From contig JAJEAY010000261.1 of NCBI GenBank assembly GCA_022824145.1, positions 1 through 53,547 on the forward strand: a stretch of 53,547 nt of DNA, read 5' to 3'. The notes beneath the pieces are model-generated. The model searched no databases and was not told the DNA's origin. It saw nothing but the letters and a program-made list of their open reading frames with translations. The first letter of the stretch is position 1. Each line of letters opens with the position of its first letter. This stretch comes from Rhodobacter sp. Lineage in GTDB: Bacteria; Pseudomonadota; Alphaproteobacteria; Rhodobacterales; Rhodobacteraceae. Made by a program: the position numbers and the translations under genes. Shown here piece by piece: positions 25,262 through 33,846 of this stretch.

Positions 25262-26776
25262 CTATTCGTCGCTGTCGCGCAGGATTGCAGCGGCTTTTCT
25301 GTCACGCCATCCGCCCATGGCCCTGGCGATCAGCGGGCTGCAGATTCCGAAGACAGAGAGGATAAGGAATGTCAGGGCGATGGGCTGCTGCAGGATAGCG
25401 AGAAGATTGCCGTCATAGATGAGGTAGGATTGCTTGAAGGTCGTCTCGATCAACTCACCGAGGATCAAGCCCAGGACAATGGGGGCCGGGGCATAGCCAT
25501 GACGGTTCATGAAGTAGCCCAGCACCCCGAAGAACAGCATGATGCCGACATCGAACATGTTCTGCTGAATGCTGAAGGCGCCCAGTGCCGCCAGGCAGAA
25601 GACGCAGGGCCAAAGGATCGTGGTCGGGATCAGTGTGATGCGGGAGAAGAACTTCGCGCCGACCATGCCCAGAAACAGGAAGCAGAGATTGGCCCCCAGC
25701 ATGGCGCCGAAGATCCCGGCCAAAAGTTCTGGCTGATCGGTGAAGAGTGCGGGGCCGGGGCGTAGCCCAAGGATGAGCATCGCCGTCAGGATTATTGCAG
25801 TGGACCCGCCGCCGGGAATGCCCAGGGCCAACGTTGGCACCATAGTTCCGCCAGTTGCGGCGTTATTGGCGGCTTCCGGCGCGGCGATCCCCTCAATCGC
25901 GCCCTTGCCAAAATTGGCACGGTTCGACGACCAACGCTGTTCTTCGTTATAGGCGATCATTGCCGCGACCTTGCCACCCTCGGCGGGCAGAATCCCGATG
26001 AACGTGCCGATCCCGGTAGCACGCAGAACGGTGCGCCAGATCGCCATAAAGTCCTCTTTGCTCGGCAGTTTCGTAACGCCATCGGCGATCAGTTCACGCT
26101 TGAGTCTGGCTTTCGTCGCTTGCCGCAGCAACTCGCCGCCCGCGAAAATGCCGATCATGATGTGAACCGGCTGCAAACCCTCTGAAAGGTTTGCCGCGCC
26201 GAACGTGAATCGTTCAATCCCTGTGGTCAGGTCCGTACCCACTGTTGCCAGCAGCACGCCAAAGGCACCGCCGATGAAGTTCTTGATCATCGATCCACCG
26301 CTGATCGACGACAGCATCGACATACCGAACACGGCCAGGGCAAAGAACTCTGCCGGACCGAAATTGTAGGCGAATCGGGCAAGCATCGGCGTTGCGACGA
26401 TCATGATCAGGACACCGATTATGCCCCCGATAGCGCTAGAAAACGTCGCGATACCCAATGCCCGGCCTGCCTCGCCCTTTTGTGCAAGGGGGTAGCCGTC
26501 GAAGGTCGTCATCGCAGCTGCAGGCGTGCCAGGCGTGTTGATCAGGATCGCCGTGATGGAGCCACCATAAGTCGTTGCGCAGTAAACGATGGCGCAAAGC
26601 GCGATTCCTGTGACGGGTTCCATCCTCACCACGAACGGCAACATCAGCGCGATGAGAATAACCGACCCCAATCCCGGAAGCGCGCCAACGATCAATCCGA
26701 CCAGCGTGCCGCCGAAAATCAGCAGCAGATGGTACGGATCCGACAGAAACTGAAGGACGAGGTAAAGCGCATCCAT
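25262..26776 (-). CDS. Tripartite tricarboxylate transporter large permease TctA (module B)
   Basis: Large TTT permease, 504 aa, about twelve hydrophobic helices. Family motifs: VGALPGLGSVILIAL (~residues 30-44), AILINTPGTPAAAMTTFDGY (~75-94) and PEAANNAATGGTMVPTLALGIPG (~309-331). ATG start at 26776, 12 bp after tctB. It differs clearly from the module A TctA in loops and length, so the modules look like separate acquisitions, not a recent duplication. Confidence 0.93.
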   Translation of the reverse strand: MDALYLVLQFLSDPYHLLLIFGGTLVGLIVGALPGLGSVILIALMLPFVVRMEPVTGIALCAIVYCATTYGGSITAILINTPGTPAAAMTTFDGYPLAQKGEAGRALGIATFSSAIGGIIGVLIMIVATPMLARFAYNFGPAEFFALAVFGMSMLSSISGGSMIKNFIGGAFGVLLATVGTDLTTGIERFTFGAANLSEGLQPVHIMIGIFAGGELLRQATKARLKRELIADGVTKLPSKEDFMAIWRTVLRATGIGTFIGILPAEGGKVAAMIAYNEEQRWSSNRANFGKGAIEGIAAPEAANNAATGGTMVPTLALGIPGGGSTAIILTAMLILGLRPGPALFTDQPELLAGIFGAMLGANLCFLFLGMVGAKFFSRITLIPTTILWPCVFCLAALGAFSIQQNMFDVGIMLFFGVLGYFMNRHGYAPAPIVLGLILGELIETTFKQSYLIYDGNLLAILQQPIALTFLILSVFGICSPLIARAMGGWRDRKAAAILRDSDE

Positions 26777-26788
26777 GGCTTTAGACCT

Positions 26789-27265
26789 TCACGGCAAGGG
26801 CACGTTCATGATGACGCGGAAGAGCAGGTAGATGAAGCCGATGAAACCGGCGAAGCTGAGCGCCATCAGGATCCATCTGCGTTCGCCCCAAATGAGTGCC
26901 AGGGCAGGGCAGAACAGGATGAGTGTCGGGAAAGTTCCGATCCGTGGCATAAAGGCCAGGAAGGCGACCAAGGCCGCAGCTGTCAGGAAGACGACCGATG
27001 GGATGCCGGAATTTGGCTTGAGCGCCGCAAATGCCTTGGCAGACAGGTTGACCGCTTTCCAGGCCTGCAGCGCCGCCAAACCAAAAATGATGACCAAAAT
27101 CGCGCGCGGGAAGACTGTTGGCTGAATGCCCTGCGCGAAGATGGCCGGTACGTGGTCGAATGTGAATGTCACGCCGAACAGCGCGACGGCGACGACCATG
27201 ACGACGATCGATTCCGCCAGCAATTCCCGGTTCACGTTGCGGCCTGGGGAAGTTACGTCCGACAT
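26789..27265 (-). CDS. Tripartite tricarboxylate transporter small permease TctB (module B)
   Basis: A 158-aa membrane protein with four hydrophobic segments (about residues 18-40, 52-68, 90-105, 112-152 as two helices), the standard TctB layout. A hydrophilic, Ala/Lys-rich loop separates the second and third helices. The gene follows the TctC stop after a GC-rich hairpin and precedes TctA by 12 bp. Identified mainly by shape and context. Confidence 0.85.
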   Translation of the reverse strand: MSDVTSPGRNVNRELLAESIVVMVVAVALFGVTFTFDHVPAIFAQGIQPTVFPRAILVIIFGLAALQAWKAVNLSAKAFAALKPNSGIPSVVFLTAAALVAFLAFMPRIGTFPTLILFCPALALIWGERRWILMALSFAGFIGFIYLLFRVIMNVPLP

Positions 27266-27284
27266 TGCCCAGCCTTGGATGAAG

Positions 27285-27308
27285 CGGGCCGGGGGCGAAC
27301 CCGGCCCG
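27285..27308 (-). promoter_or_regulatory. Perfect stem-loop between tctC and tctB (module B)
   Basis: CGGGCCGGG, loop GGCGAA, CCCGGCCCG: a perfect 9-bp stem in the 51-bp gap after the receptor gene. No U-tract follows. It likely protects the tctC message or lowers expression of the downstream membrane subunits, as in many receptor-permease operons. Confidence 0.7.
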
Positions 27309-27316
27309 ACTGTCTG

Positions 27317-28276
27317 TTACTTCAGCAGATCGGCGGCGACGGCCTGGTAGCCTTCGTACATCGCCTCGAACTGGGCGCCGAATTCCTCGCGGCCTGCGAT
27401 GCTGGCGGCTGTCTGGCCGGAGCCAGCGAGATAATCCAGATAGCCTTGTGTATTCATCGATTCAAGGAGCGCTGCTTCCAGCTTATCGATGACGTCTTCG
27501 GGCGTTCCGGCCATGACGCCGATCCCGCGAACGACAGAGATATTGACAGGGATGCCTACCTCATGCCCGGTAGGGATGTCCGGCGAGTTCGATGACCGCT
27601 CCGGTGTCAGAATGGCCAATGCTTCGACTTCACCGGCAGCGGCCTGTGCCTCGAATTCATCGAAGTTCAGCAGCGCCACATCGACATTGCCGTTCACCAC
27701 ATTGATGACGATCTCCCCCGATTTCTCAAACGGGACATAGACCTGATCCTGCATTCCAACGGCATTGCGGAAGATCAGGGCACTCACATGCGGGTTGCCG
27801 CCGACCTTGGTGCCGGCCTGTTTGATCGAGTTGTTCTGAGCGTAGTCGATGAACGCCGCTGCATCCGCAAATCGGCCAGCCTTCACCACGACGAATTCCG
27901 GGTCGATCGTTCCTCGGACCAGAGGAACGATATCCTCCTTGGTCAGATCCACGGTGCCGCGCATCATCGTCAGCGCTGTCCCTGCATTCACAATCACCAA
28001 TGTCTGTCCGTCGCGGGCTCTGCCGTCCACATATTTCAGTGTATTCGTCGACACACCGCCGGTCTTCGAGATGTGGATGAACTCCGTACCGAGGATCTCC
28101 GCCGCTTTTTCGGTCGCAAAGCGCAGGAAGATGTCCGAGCCGCCACCGGGCTTCGAGTTGTTGATGACCTCAATCGGGCCATTTGGAAAATCGTCCGCCG
28201 CCGAGGCGCCGGGAATCAGCGCAAATGAGAGTGCGGCAACTGCACCTAGACGCGTCAAGGTTTTGAATTTGAACAT
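27317..28276 (-). CDS. TTT-family substrate-binding protein TctC (module B)
   Basis: Periplasmic receptor of about 319 aa. The start is ATG 28276, preceded by GGGAGGGA; upstream in-frame sequence runs through the operator region and is not coding. The signal peptide of about 26 residues ends GASA-A. The mature start FPNGPIEVINNSKPGGGSD is the TctC ligand-loop region, with SKPGGGSD in place of the usual PGGG-D. The C-terminal part has the FGAQFEAMYEGYQ helix of the family. Divergent from a GntR gene across two GTATAC palindromes. Confidence 0.9.
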   Translation of the reverse strand: MFKFKTLTRLGAVAALSFALIPGASAADDFPNGPIEVINNSKPGGGSDIFLRFATEKAAEILGTEFIHISKTGGVSTNTLKYVDGRARDGQTLVIVNAGTALTMMRGTVDLTKEDIVPLVRGTIDPEFVVVKAGRFADAAAFIDYAQNNSIKQAGTKVGGNPHVSALIFRNAVGMQDQVYVPFEKSGEIVINVVNGNVDVALLNFDEFEAQAAAGEVEALAILTPERSSNSPDIPTGHEVGIPVNISVVRGIGVMAGTPEDVIDKLEAALLESMNTQGYLDYLAGSGQTAASIAGREEFGAQFEAMYEGYQAVAADLLK

Positions 28277-28340
28277 GATTGTTCCCTCCCTTGGCTTCCA
28301 GCTTGATTTGCAGCATAGGCAATTTCCAGACGGAAGCCGA

Positions 28341-28383
28341 TTGATATTGCAAACGGTATACGGTTTTTGGTATACCATTTCAA
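28341..28383. promoter_or_regulatory. Divergent tctC/gntR promoters with two GTATAC palindromes
   Basis: Palindrome 1 is AAACGGTATACGGTTT (28351-28366, 7 of 8 pairs) and palindrome 2 is TGGTATACCA (28368-28377, perfect), with centres 14 bp apart. The tctC promoter on the minus strand reads TTGAAA (complement of 28378-28383), 17 bp, TATACC (complement of 28355-28360). The gntR promoter reads TTGCAA (28347-28352), 18 bp, TATACC (28371-28376). TGGTATACCA-type sites are typical of the FadR/FCD branch of GntR regulators. Binding by the adjacent gene product is inferred. Confidence 0.75.
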
Positions 28384-28405
28384 GAAAAAAGAGTATGCGA
28401 CAGAA

Positions 28406-29125
28406 ATGGCCGGCCACATGCAGACCGCTTCACTGAAGGAACTTCTAGCAGGCGAAATTGTCCCAATGCGACGTCCAAGCCTGTCAGAAGTGGCCGCCTC
28501 CAAGCTTCGCGAAGCGATATTGCTGGAGAAACTGCCGCCCTCTTATCCGATAAACGAACGCGACCTGTCGGAGCTCTTTGGCATTAGCAGAACCCCGGTG
28601 CGCGAAGCGATTCGGCAGCTCGAATCCGAGGGCTTGATCGAATATACGGACACGCGCCGTCCCAGTGTTGCGGATCCGACAATTGAGACGCTGGCGCACT
28701 GGCTTGCGATTCAAGGCGCCTTGGAAGGCTTGGCTGGAGAACAGGCGTGCTGTGAAGCAACCGATGAGGAGCTCGCTGAAATTGCGGATCTTCACCGTCA
28801 GATGGTTGACGGCGCAGAAACGGACAGCAGGCTTGAACTGTTCCGCATCGATATGGCCTTTCACAAGGCAATAGTCGCTGCGGCTCGCAATCCGCCTCTA
28901 GTTGAGATCCATGACCAGCACAACGCGCGGCTGTGGAGGGCTCGGTTCATCTCGTCGCAGCGCCCGGCGAACAGGGACGTGCAGATGCAGAAACACCAGG
29001 ACATAGTTGACGCGCTAACGGAACGAGATGGTGAAAGGGCAGCACGTGCCTTGCGGGACCACTTGTCGAATGCGGTCAGGAACATTGCCGCCGCCCAGGC
29101 GGAGCGGAAGCAATCAAGTGAATGA
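28406..29125 (+). CDS. GntR-family transcriptional regulator, FCD domain
   Basis: A 239-aa FadR-type repressor. The winged helix spans residues ~23-90 of the protein (VAASKLREAILLEKLPPSYP, then ERDLSELFGISRTPVREAIR and QLESEGLIEY). The FCD ligand domain follows with metal-ligand positions in FRIDMAFHKAIV (Asp, His) and a later His near LRDHL. ATG 28406 is preferred because the upstream TTG at 28367 lies inside the operator; ATG 28418 is also possible. It overlaps the next sulfatase gene and probably controls both divergent units, with a carboxylate effector. Confidence 0.9.
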   Translation: MAGHMQTASLKELLAGEIVPMRRPSLSEVAASKLREAILLEKLPPSYPINERDLSELFGISRTPVREAIRQLESEGLIEYTDTRRPSVADPTIETLAHWLAIQGALEGLAGEQACCEATDEELAEIADLHRQMVDGAETDSRLELFRIDMAFHKAIVAAARNPPLVEIHDQHNARLWRARFISSQRPANRDVQMQKHQDIVDALTERDGERAARALRDHLSNAVRNIAAAQAERKQSSE

Positions 29126-30608
29126 TCGTCCAAACGTCCTGGTCGTCTATGCGGACCAGATGAGGTTTGACGCAATGGGGTGCTCCGGCAACCCCGATGT
29201 CAAGACGCCTTTCCTGGATCGTATGGCGGACGAAGGCGTGATGTTCGAGAACGCCTATGTCAGCTATCCGCTCTGCACCCCGTTTCGCGCGTCCTTGCTG
29301 ACGGGCAAATACGCCCACTCCACAGGTGTCTACTCCAATCACTTTCCCATTGATCCCGATCGTCAGCCGACGCTGGCACCGATTCTGAACGACGCAGGGT
29401 ATCACACCGGCTACATAGGCAAATGGCACCTGTTTGGCGGGCCGAAACCAGGTTTTGTACCGCCAGGCCCGGATCGGCTCGGGTTCCAGCACTTTGTCGG
29501 ATACAACCGCGGCCATGCCTATATGGATGCGGTCTTTTTTCGTGAGACGGACCAGCCCTATCGGTGCCGGAGATATGAGCCGGATTTTCAAACCGATCAT
29601 GCCATTGAGCACATGGCCAGCGTGTTGGATGCGGGCGAAGGACCGTTCTTCACCTACCTTTGTTATGGACCACCGCATTATCCGATGAAAATGCCCGACT
29701 ACCTGCGGCGGATGTACGATCCCGAGAAGATATCGTTGCCGCCGGGAACGCCCGATCCGGATCAACAGCGTCGCTTCATCGCCGAACAGATCGCCTATGA
29801 CTACGATGGCGATGCGGATCTCATGGAGAAGAGCAAGATACCGGGAAAGGCGCCCTGCGAGGTTGAGACCGAAGAGGAAATCCGCAAATTCACCGCCGAA
29901 TATTATGCGATGATCTCCAATGTCGATCACAATGTCGGCGTCTTGCTCAACTGGCTTGAAAACCGCGGCGTACTTGATGACACGATGGTGGTCTTCCTCT
30001 CCGATCACGGAGACATGCTCGGCCAGCATGGGCGCTTTTGCGGCTGGAAGCGATGCGCTTACAGAGCCTCGGCGCACGTACCGTTCTTTGTCCGATACCC
30101 AGCGCGATTCGGATCTGGCCGACGGGTTACCTCGCTGGTGGATATCGCAGTCGATACGATGCCGACGCTTCTGGATGTGCTGGGTTTGGAACACCCGCAA
30201 GGCATTCAAGGAAAAAGCTATGTACCAGTGCTCGAATGCGACACATTGACTCGTGATGCGGTGATGTATGAGTTGATGAAACAATCCAAAGGCAAGCGGG
30301 GCCAACGACATCCCAAGCCAGAACGCGGGATCCGAACCAAGGATTGGCTGTATGTCCGCAAACCCGACAGAGCGGCGCTCCTGATCGATCAAAGGAGCGA
30401 TCCGATGGAGCAGAACAATCTGGTGAACGATCCCGCATATGCGGAAATTCAGTCTGCGCTCGACAGACGCGTGCTGGACCACATGGCGGCCACCGGAGAT
30501 GATTGGGATTTGGAAATGCCTTGGCCGCCGAAGGATTTCATCAGCCACAAGGACGCAGACATTCTGCTCAAGAATGAGATTCACCCCACTGCGATCACGG
30601 TTCCTTAG
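29118..30608 (+). CDS. Sulfatase 5 (type I), co-operonic with GntR
   Basis: A 496-aa sulfatase beginning at GTG 29118, 8 bp inside the gntR end, so the two are translationally coupled. Metal strand NVLVVYADQM (D13, Q14); formylglycine site C53-T-P-F-R57; YIGKWHLFGG lysine/His block typical of arylsulfatase-like enzymes; VFLSDHGDMLGQHGRFCGWKR metal block. The C-terminal LIDQRSDPMEQNNLVND is the common sulfatase tail. A Cys-Trp-Lys-Arg-Cys insertion after the DHG block is unusual among the six. No signal peptide. Substrate unknown. Confidence 0.9.
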   Translation: MNDRPNVLVVYADQMRFDAMGCSGNPDVKTPFLDRMADEGVMFENAYVSYPLCTPFRASLLTGKYAHSTGVYSNHFPIDPDRQPTLAPILNDAGYHTGYIGKWHLFGGPKPGFVPPGPDRLGFQHFVGYNRGHAYMDAVFFRETDQPYRCRRYEPDFQTDHAIEHMASVLDAGEGPFFTYLCYGPPHYPMKMPDYLRRMYDPEKISLPPGTPDPDQQRRFIAEQIAYDYDGDADLMEKSKIPGKAPCEVETEEEIRKFTAEYYAMISNVDHNVGVLLNWLENRGVLDDTMVVFLSDHGDMLGQHGRFCGWKRCAYRASAHVPFFVRYPARFGSGRRVTSLVDIAVDTMPTLLDVLGLEHPQGIQGKSYVPVLECDTLTRDAVMYELMKQSKGKRGQRHPKPERGIRTKDWLYVRKPDRAALLIDQRSDPMEQNNLVNDPAYAEIQSALDRRVLDHMAATGDDWDLEMPWPPKDFISHKDADILLKNEIHPTAITVP

Positions 30609-31071
30609 CGCTGAACACAAGCTCAATTGTATGGCAACGCAACCCTGTAGCAATGCGACCCTGTAACCAGACCTGGGAATAGAATGCAGCATGGGTCGCT
30701 TCCGGCTCGATTCCGCCCCAGGCTGCGCTTTGACTGAAAGGCCGCTGACGGGAATCCTCTCGTCGGTCGCTCTCATCGCCAAACCACCATAACTGAATGG
30801 GATCCGAAGGTCAGGGGTTCCGACGGCGCTAGCCAAGTCCAAGCAATGGCACGGCTGAACGACGCATTCCGCAGCGGCGATCCAAACGTTCCAGAGCAAC
30901 GGTATTTGACTTTGGCGTTTTTGAACTGTTGAAATCAACTGAAGTCCCGACGGAGCAACCGATCCCAACTGGTGGCCGACCTCGATGATTTCACTGATCA
31001 GAATGACTTATTCAGAGAGCATGGCTTTTCGGGGTTCCGTTCTAATCGGCTTTCTTCGTGCTCGTGCAGCT
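30609..31071 (+). other. Non-coding stretch with a possible small gene remnant
   Basis: 463 bp without an intact gene. At 30846-30932 a short frame reads MARLNDAFRSGDPNVPEQRY and then breaks; LNDAFR at a start resembles the N-terminus of DUF3768-type proteins. The adjacent frame continues FGVFELLKSTEVPTEQP, so a frameshifted remnant is possible. The assignment is tentative. Confidence 0.25.
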
Positions 31072-31074
31072 TCC

Positions 31075-31566
31075 TTACTGCAGCCATTCGACGACGTGAA
31101 CAAGCGGGTGTCCAGACTTTCGGCGAACATTCCGCTCATAAAGGCGAATCTGGCACCACTGTCTGTTGAGGAAGTTCCGAGAGGGCTGTACACCGAGGCA
31201 ATTCTTGGTATGATCAAGCTCAGGTGCACAGAACTGCTTCGTGACCTCTTCATCTGGGTCTATCGGCGGTCGGCGGTGCGCTACGCTGCGGTGCGTCAGT
31301 CGCTGGGGGAACCTGACCCGTTCCGGCTGTATCACGGCGCGGTGAAACGCGGTCTCGTCGCAGAAGTCATCCGCGAACGTATGGATATGAAGACAGCGGG
31401 CACCCACATCGGCGCCTGGGTGCCGGAACATGTCGACGAGGCGGATCGCGAACGATTCCGGGAGGTCGTCGAGCAGGAACTTTTGAGCATTCACGGCGGA
31501 AATTTCCTGCGATACAGCGTCAGGCCGTCCGAATTTGCCAGCTGGCAGGCGAATTGGAGCGGATAG
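31075..31566 (+). pseudogene. Fic-family protein, 5'-truncated remnant
   Basis: About 163 residues matching the C-terminal half of Fic/DOC-type proteins: LLQPFDDVNKRVSRLSANI corresponds to the HxFx(D/E)GN(G/K)R core, followed by IPLIKANLAPLS, ELLRDLFIWVYRRSA and a C-terminal PSEFASWQ. The core His is Gln and the Gly is Val. I recall a subfamily with this QPF-DVNKR variant, so the change may not be unique to this copy. The N-terminal domain and inhibitory helix are absent; the upstream residues in the same frame do not match. Likely a dead fragment, not an AMP-transferase. Confidence 0.6.
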
Positions 31567-32008
31567 GCACCGATCGGCCTGTGGCTAAGGTAACGCAGCG
31601 AATTTTGACGGCTGTGAAGAACGGCGGGAATTCGGCAACTCGCCGCCCGGAATTCCGTTCTGGAGAAGGGTGGTTGCTTGAATGGTTCGTTCGTGAGGCG
31701 GCCGGTGCGGATTGCAATCGGTACCGGGTACAGTGGGAATGCCTCGGGCAATGGTGAAGGAGGGCGGAACCTCAAGCAGAGGTCCAGCAAGCTGTTTCGG
31801 AAGGTGCATCAGGCGGCTGCGTATGAGTGGCTATGCCCTCATGGGGGAAGCCCTGCCGCAATGGATCATCCTTTATGACCGTGCCCGAAATTCGGTCGGC
31901 CCGTCGACCGGAGAGTCTGGAAATCCTTCAGGCCAAACTTCCTACCGTACCTGTGCCGATCATCGTGGTTCAGTCCCAGTCGTCGCAGGCTGACAGCCGC
32001 CTTTAGAG
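31567..32008. other. Intergenic stretch, no gene seen
   Basis: 442 bp between the Fic remnant and the convergent unknown gene. Short ORFs on both strands lack ribosome sites and recognisable motifs. The GAATTC-containing inverted segment near 31625-31665 is imperfect. Confidence 0.4.
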
Positions 32009-32572
32009 TCAGATAAAGTGAGGAACGTCTTTCTTGGTCGGCCCCACCGAGTAACGCGGCTTTGGCCGTGCATCTCCCCATCTGTCCTCATCGAGCGGCT
32101 CAAGGACAACCCGATACCGGAGCTCTCGGTCAAGAACCGGGTCGGAAAGCACTGCGGTGTTCGAGGTCGCGTCAACGGTTCGGAGCAGCATGTACCCTCG
32201 TGGAAGCACGTCTTCTTTTCCACCGGCTTCCTCAATCAGCTTATATGGCAGGCCAACGTTGGAGAGTCTCGTTCCGTTCAGGGTTACCTCACCGATGTGA
32301 CTGTCAAGGTTTGCCAGTCGCCACGCGCTTCGGGCCACGACCGTCTGGCCGTTTGAAATCATCACCGCCGGCGAAATCAGCGCACCTCCGCCCAATGCCG
32401 TTATCGCGTAGGCAGGGCGGCCGGTGGCATCGCATTCGGCCTGCAGCCAGCATTCCTGCGACAGGCCGCCGAGAGATCGTCTTTCGCCATTGGTGAAGAG
32501 GCAATCCACAATGACATCCGGTGTGGTGATATTGCCTCCGGGACCGATTACATGGGGCTTGAAGAGAAACAT
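32009..32572 (-). CDS. Hypothetical protein, partner of the Asp-box protein
   Basis: A 187-aa protein I do not recognise. It appears soluble and beta-rich, with no signal peptide or membrane helix. Visible features are two Cys residues at ~24 and ~41 (DCLF, ECWL), a Gly-rich ITALGGGALISPAVMISNG strand (~57-75), and a charged C-terminus with YSVGPTKKD. It starts 12 bp after the Asp-box gene and shares its promoter. An accessory or binding role for the same substrate is possible; no function is claimed. The frame has normal codon use for this genome, so it is likely real. Confidence 0.7.
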   Translation of the reverse strand: MFLFKPHVIGPGGNITTPDVIVDCLFTNGERRSLGGLSQECWLQAECDATGRPAYAITALGGGALISPAVMISNGQTVVARSAWRLANLDSHIGEVTLNGTRLSNVGLPYKLIEEAGGKEDVLPRGYMLLRTVDATSNTAVLSDPVLDRELRYRVVLEPLDEDRWGDARPKPRYSVGPTKKDVPHFI

Positions 32573-32583
32573 GTGGTTCTTCC

Positions 32584-33558
32584 TCAGACCGGCGCCCAGG
32601 TGATCATGCGTATCTCACCCAGCTCCCGGTCCATTTTTTGCCAGCTTTCGCCGCCGTCAGTGCTTCTGAATATCTGGCCGAAGATGGTAGCCGCAAACAG
32701 CAGGCTTGTGTCGGCGGCGTTTGTTCCGATCGACCAGATCGTGGAATTCGCGGGATGGGACATTTCGCAAATGTCCCAAGAGTTGCCGAAATCCTTTGAA
32801 ATCAACAGTTCACCTGCTTCACCGGAAGGCTTGTCACCGATCGAGGCAATTATGGTGTCCGAATTCTCAGACGGCTGCTTCAAAGACCGGAAGTAGTTCC
32901 ACCTGGCCTCTGGGATTACGAGATGTTCCCAGGACTGGCCGTTGTCATCGGATCGATGAACCCCTTCTTCGGTTGAACAGAGAACAGTACGGCTGCCGTC
33001 GTTGCGGTCGCGGAAGACGAGGTCGTGGGTGTCGTTGTCATGCAGCCCGCGGACAATCATCTCCCACGTCCGGCCTCTGTCGGTGGATTTGAAGACACCG
33101 TCGATTTCGACCGTAATCCAGATCGTATCGAAATCCTTGGGATCGAAGTGAATCGATGTGACGCGGGAGGTGTTGATGAACCAGCATTCGGTCGAGGCAT
33201 TGAGGTTCGATCTGCGCCAAGTGTCTCCGTTGTCCTCCGAGATGAATATCTCGGCAGGTCGGGTGCCGCATACTATGAAATTCGGATCCGCTGGCGACTG
33301 ACTGATTTTCAGGATATGGAGGCTGTCCATTGGCGATGGAATGTAGTCGAACCGCCCGGATTCCTCGGTATACCTGTAGAGGCCTTGATCTGATCCGGCC
33401 AGCACTTCGCCTAGGCGTTCAGCGTGCGTGTGAACGGCCCAGGTTCGCGCTTCGTTGTAGAAACCGCCGGTTGGAGTAAGCAGCCGGTTCCAGCTTTGGC
33501 CTTCGTCCTCGCTGAACCAGACGCTTTGCATTGTCGCCGCGTAGGCTTTGTATGGCAT
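32584..33558 (-). CDS. Asp-box (BNR) repeat beta-propeller protein
   Basis: A 324-aa protein with six Asp-boxes of the form S-x-D-x-G-x-x-W: SEDEGQSW (residues 16-23), SEDNGDTW, STDRGRTW, SDDNGQSW, SKDFGNSW and STDGGESW. Six boxes imply a six-bladed propeller as in sialidases and VPS10-like domains. The sialidase Arg triad and a FRIP motif are not evident, and there is no signal peptide. It is first in a two-gene unit under the shared TARTGGGCA repeat, so it is tied to the neighbouring catabolic operons. It could be a lyase or isomerase of the propeller class, or a binding protein. Confidence 0.8.
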   Translation of the reverse strand: MPYKAYAATMQSVWFSEDEGQSWNRLLTPTGGFYNEARTWAVHTHAERLGEVLAGSDQGLYRYTEESGRFDYIPSPMDSLHILKISQSPADPNFIVCGTRPAEIFISEDNGDTWRRSNLNASTECWFINTSRVTSIHFDPKDFDTIWITVEIDGVFKSTDRGRTWEMIVRGLHDNDTHDLVFRDRNDGSRTVLCSTEEGVHRSDDNGQSWEHLVIPEARWNYFRSLKQPSENSDTIIASIGDKPSGEAGELLISKDFGNSWDICEMSHPANSTIWSIGTNAADTSLLFAATIFGQIFRSTDGGESWQKMDRELGEIRMITWAPV

Positions 33559-33586
33559 TATGGCCTCGCTGGAAGCAGATCCGTTT

Positions 33587-33618
33587 GCCCACTATGATCC
33601 CACTAATCATTGTGTCAA
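33587..33618 (-). promoter_or_regulatory. Promoter with tandem TARTGGG repeat (copy 1)
   Basis: On the minus strand TAGTGGGAT and TAGTGGGCA occur 11 bp apart (33587-33606). The promoter is TTGACA (complement of 33613-33618), 16 bp, CATAGT (complement of 33591-33596), so the repeat lies across the spacer and -10. It ends about 29 bp before the Asp-box gene. The same repeat is seen at 38694 and 47475. Confidence 0.65.
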
Positions 33619-33846
33619 TGGCGCTCGAGTGTCAATTCCATCCAAATCCGCTGCTGGCTCATTCATGCCGGAAGAGGCACTTTCGGCGCGGCAGCCTCCT
33701 GAGCCACCGCCGGGGCCACCGCCGCTTCATAACCGATTCGCGGCATCAGGCGACCGAATTGCGGGAAAGCTGTTACATCGAGTTTTGCAGTTCAGGTCGA
33801 AAGCGGGCGGTTTGAAGTTGCAATTGGGCGGAGCTACCTTCCCCGC

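Noticed and set aside
26480-27595. 371-codon + strand ORF
   Set aside because: It crosses tctA, tctB and the start of tctC on the other strand and resembles no protein.
29076-30968. 630-codon open frame on the minus strand
   Set aside because: It lies antisense to sulfatase 5, whose motifs are unmistakable; the translation shows no domain, and such openness is common opposite G+C-rich genes.
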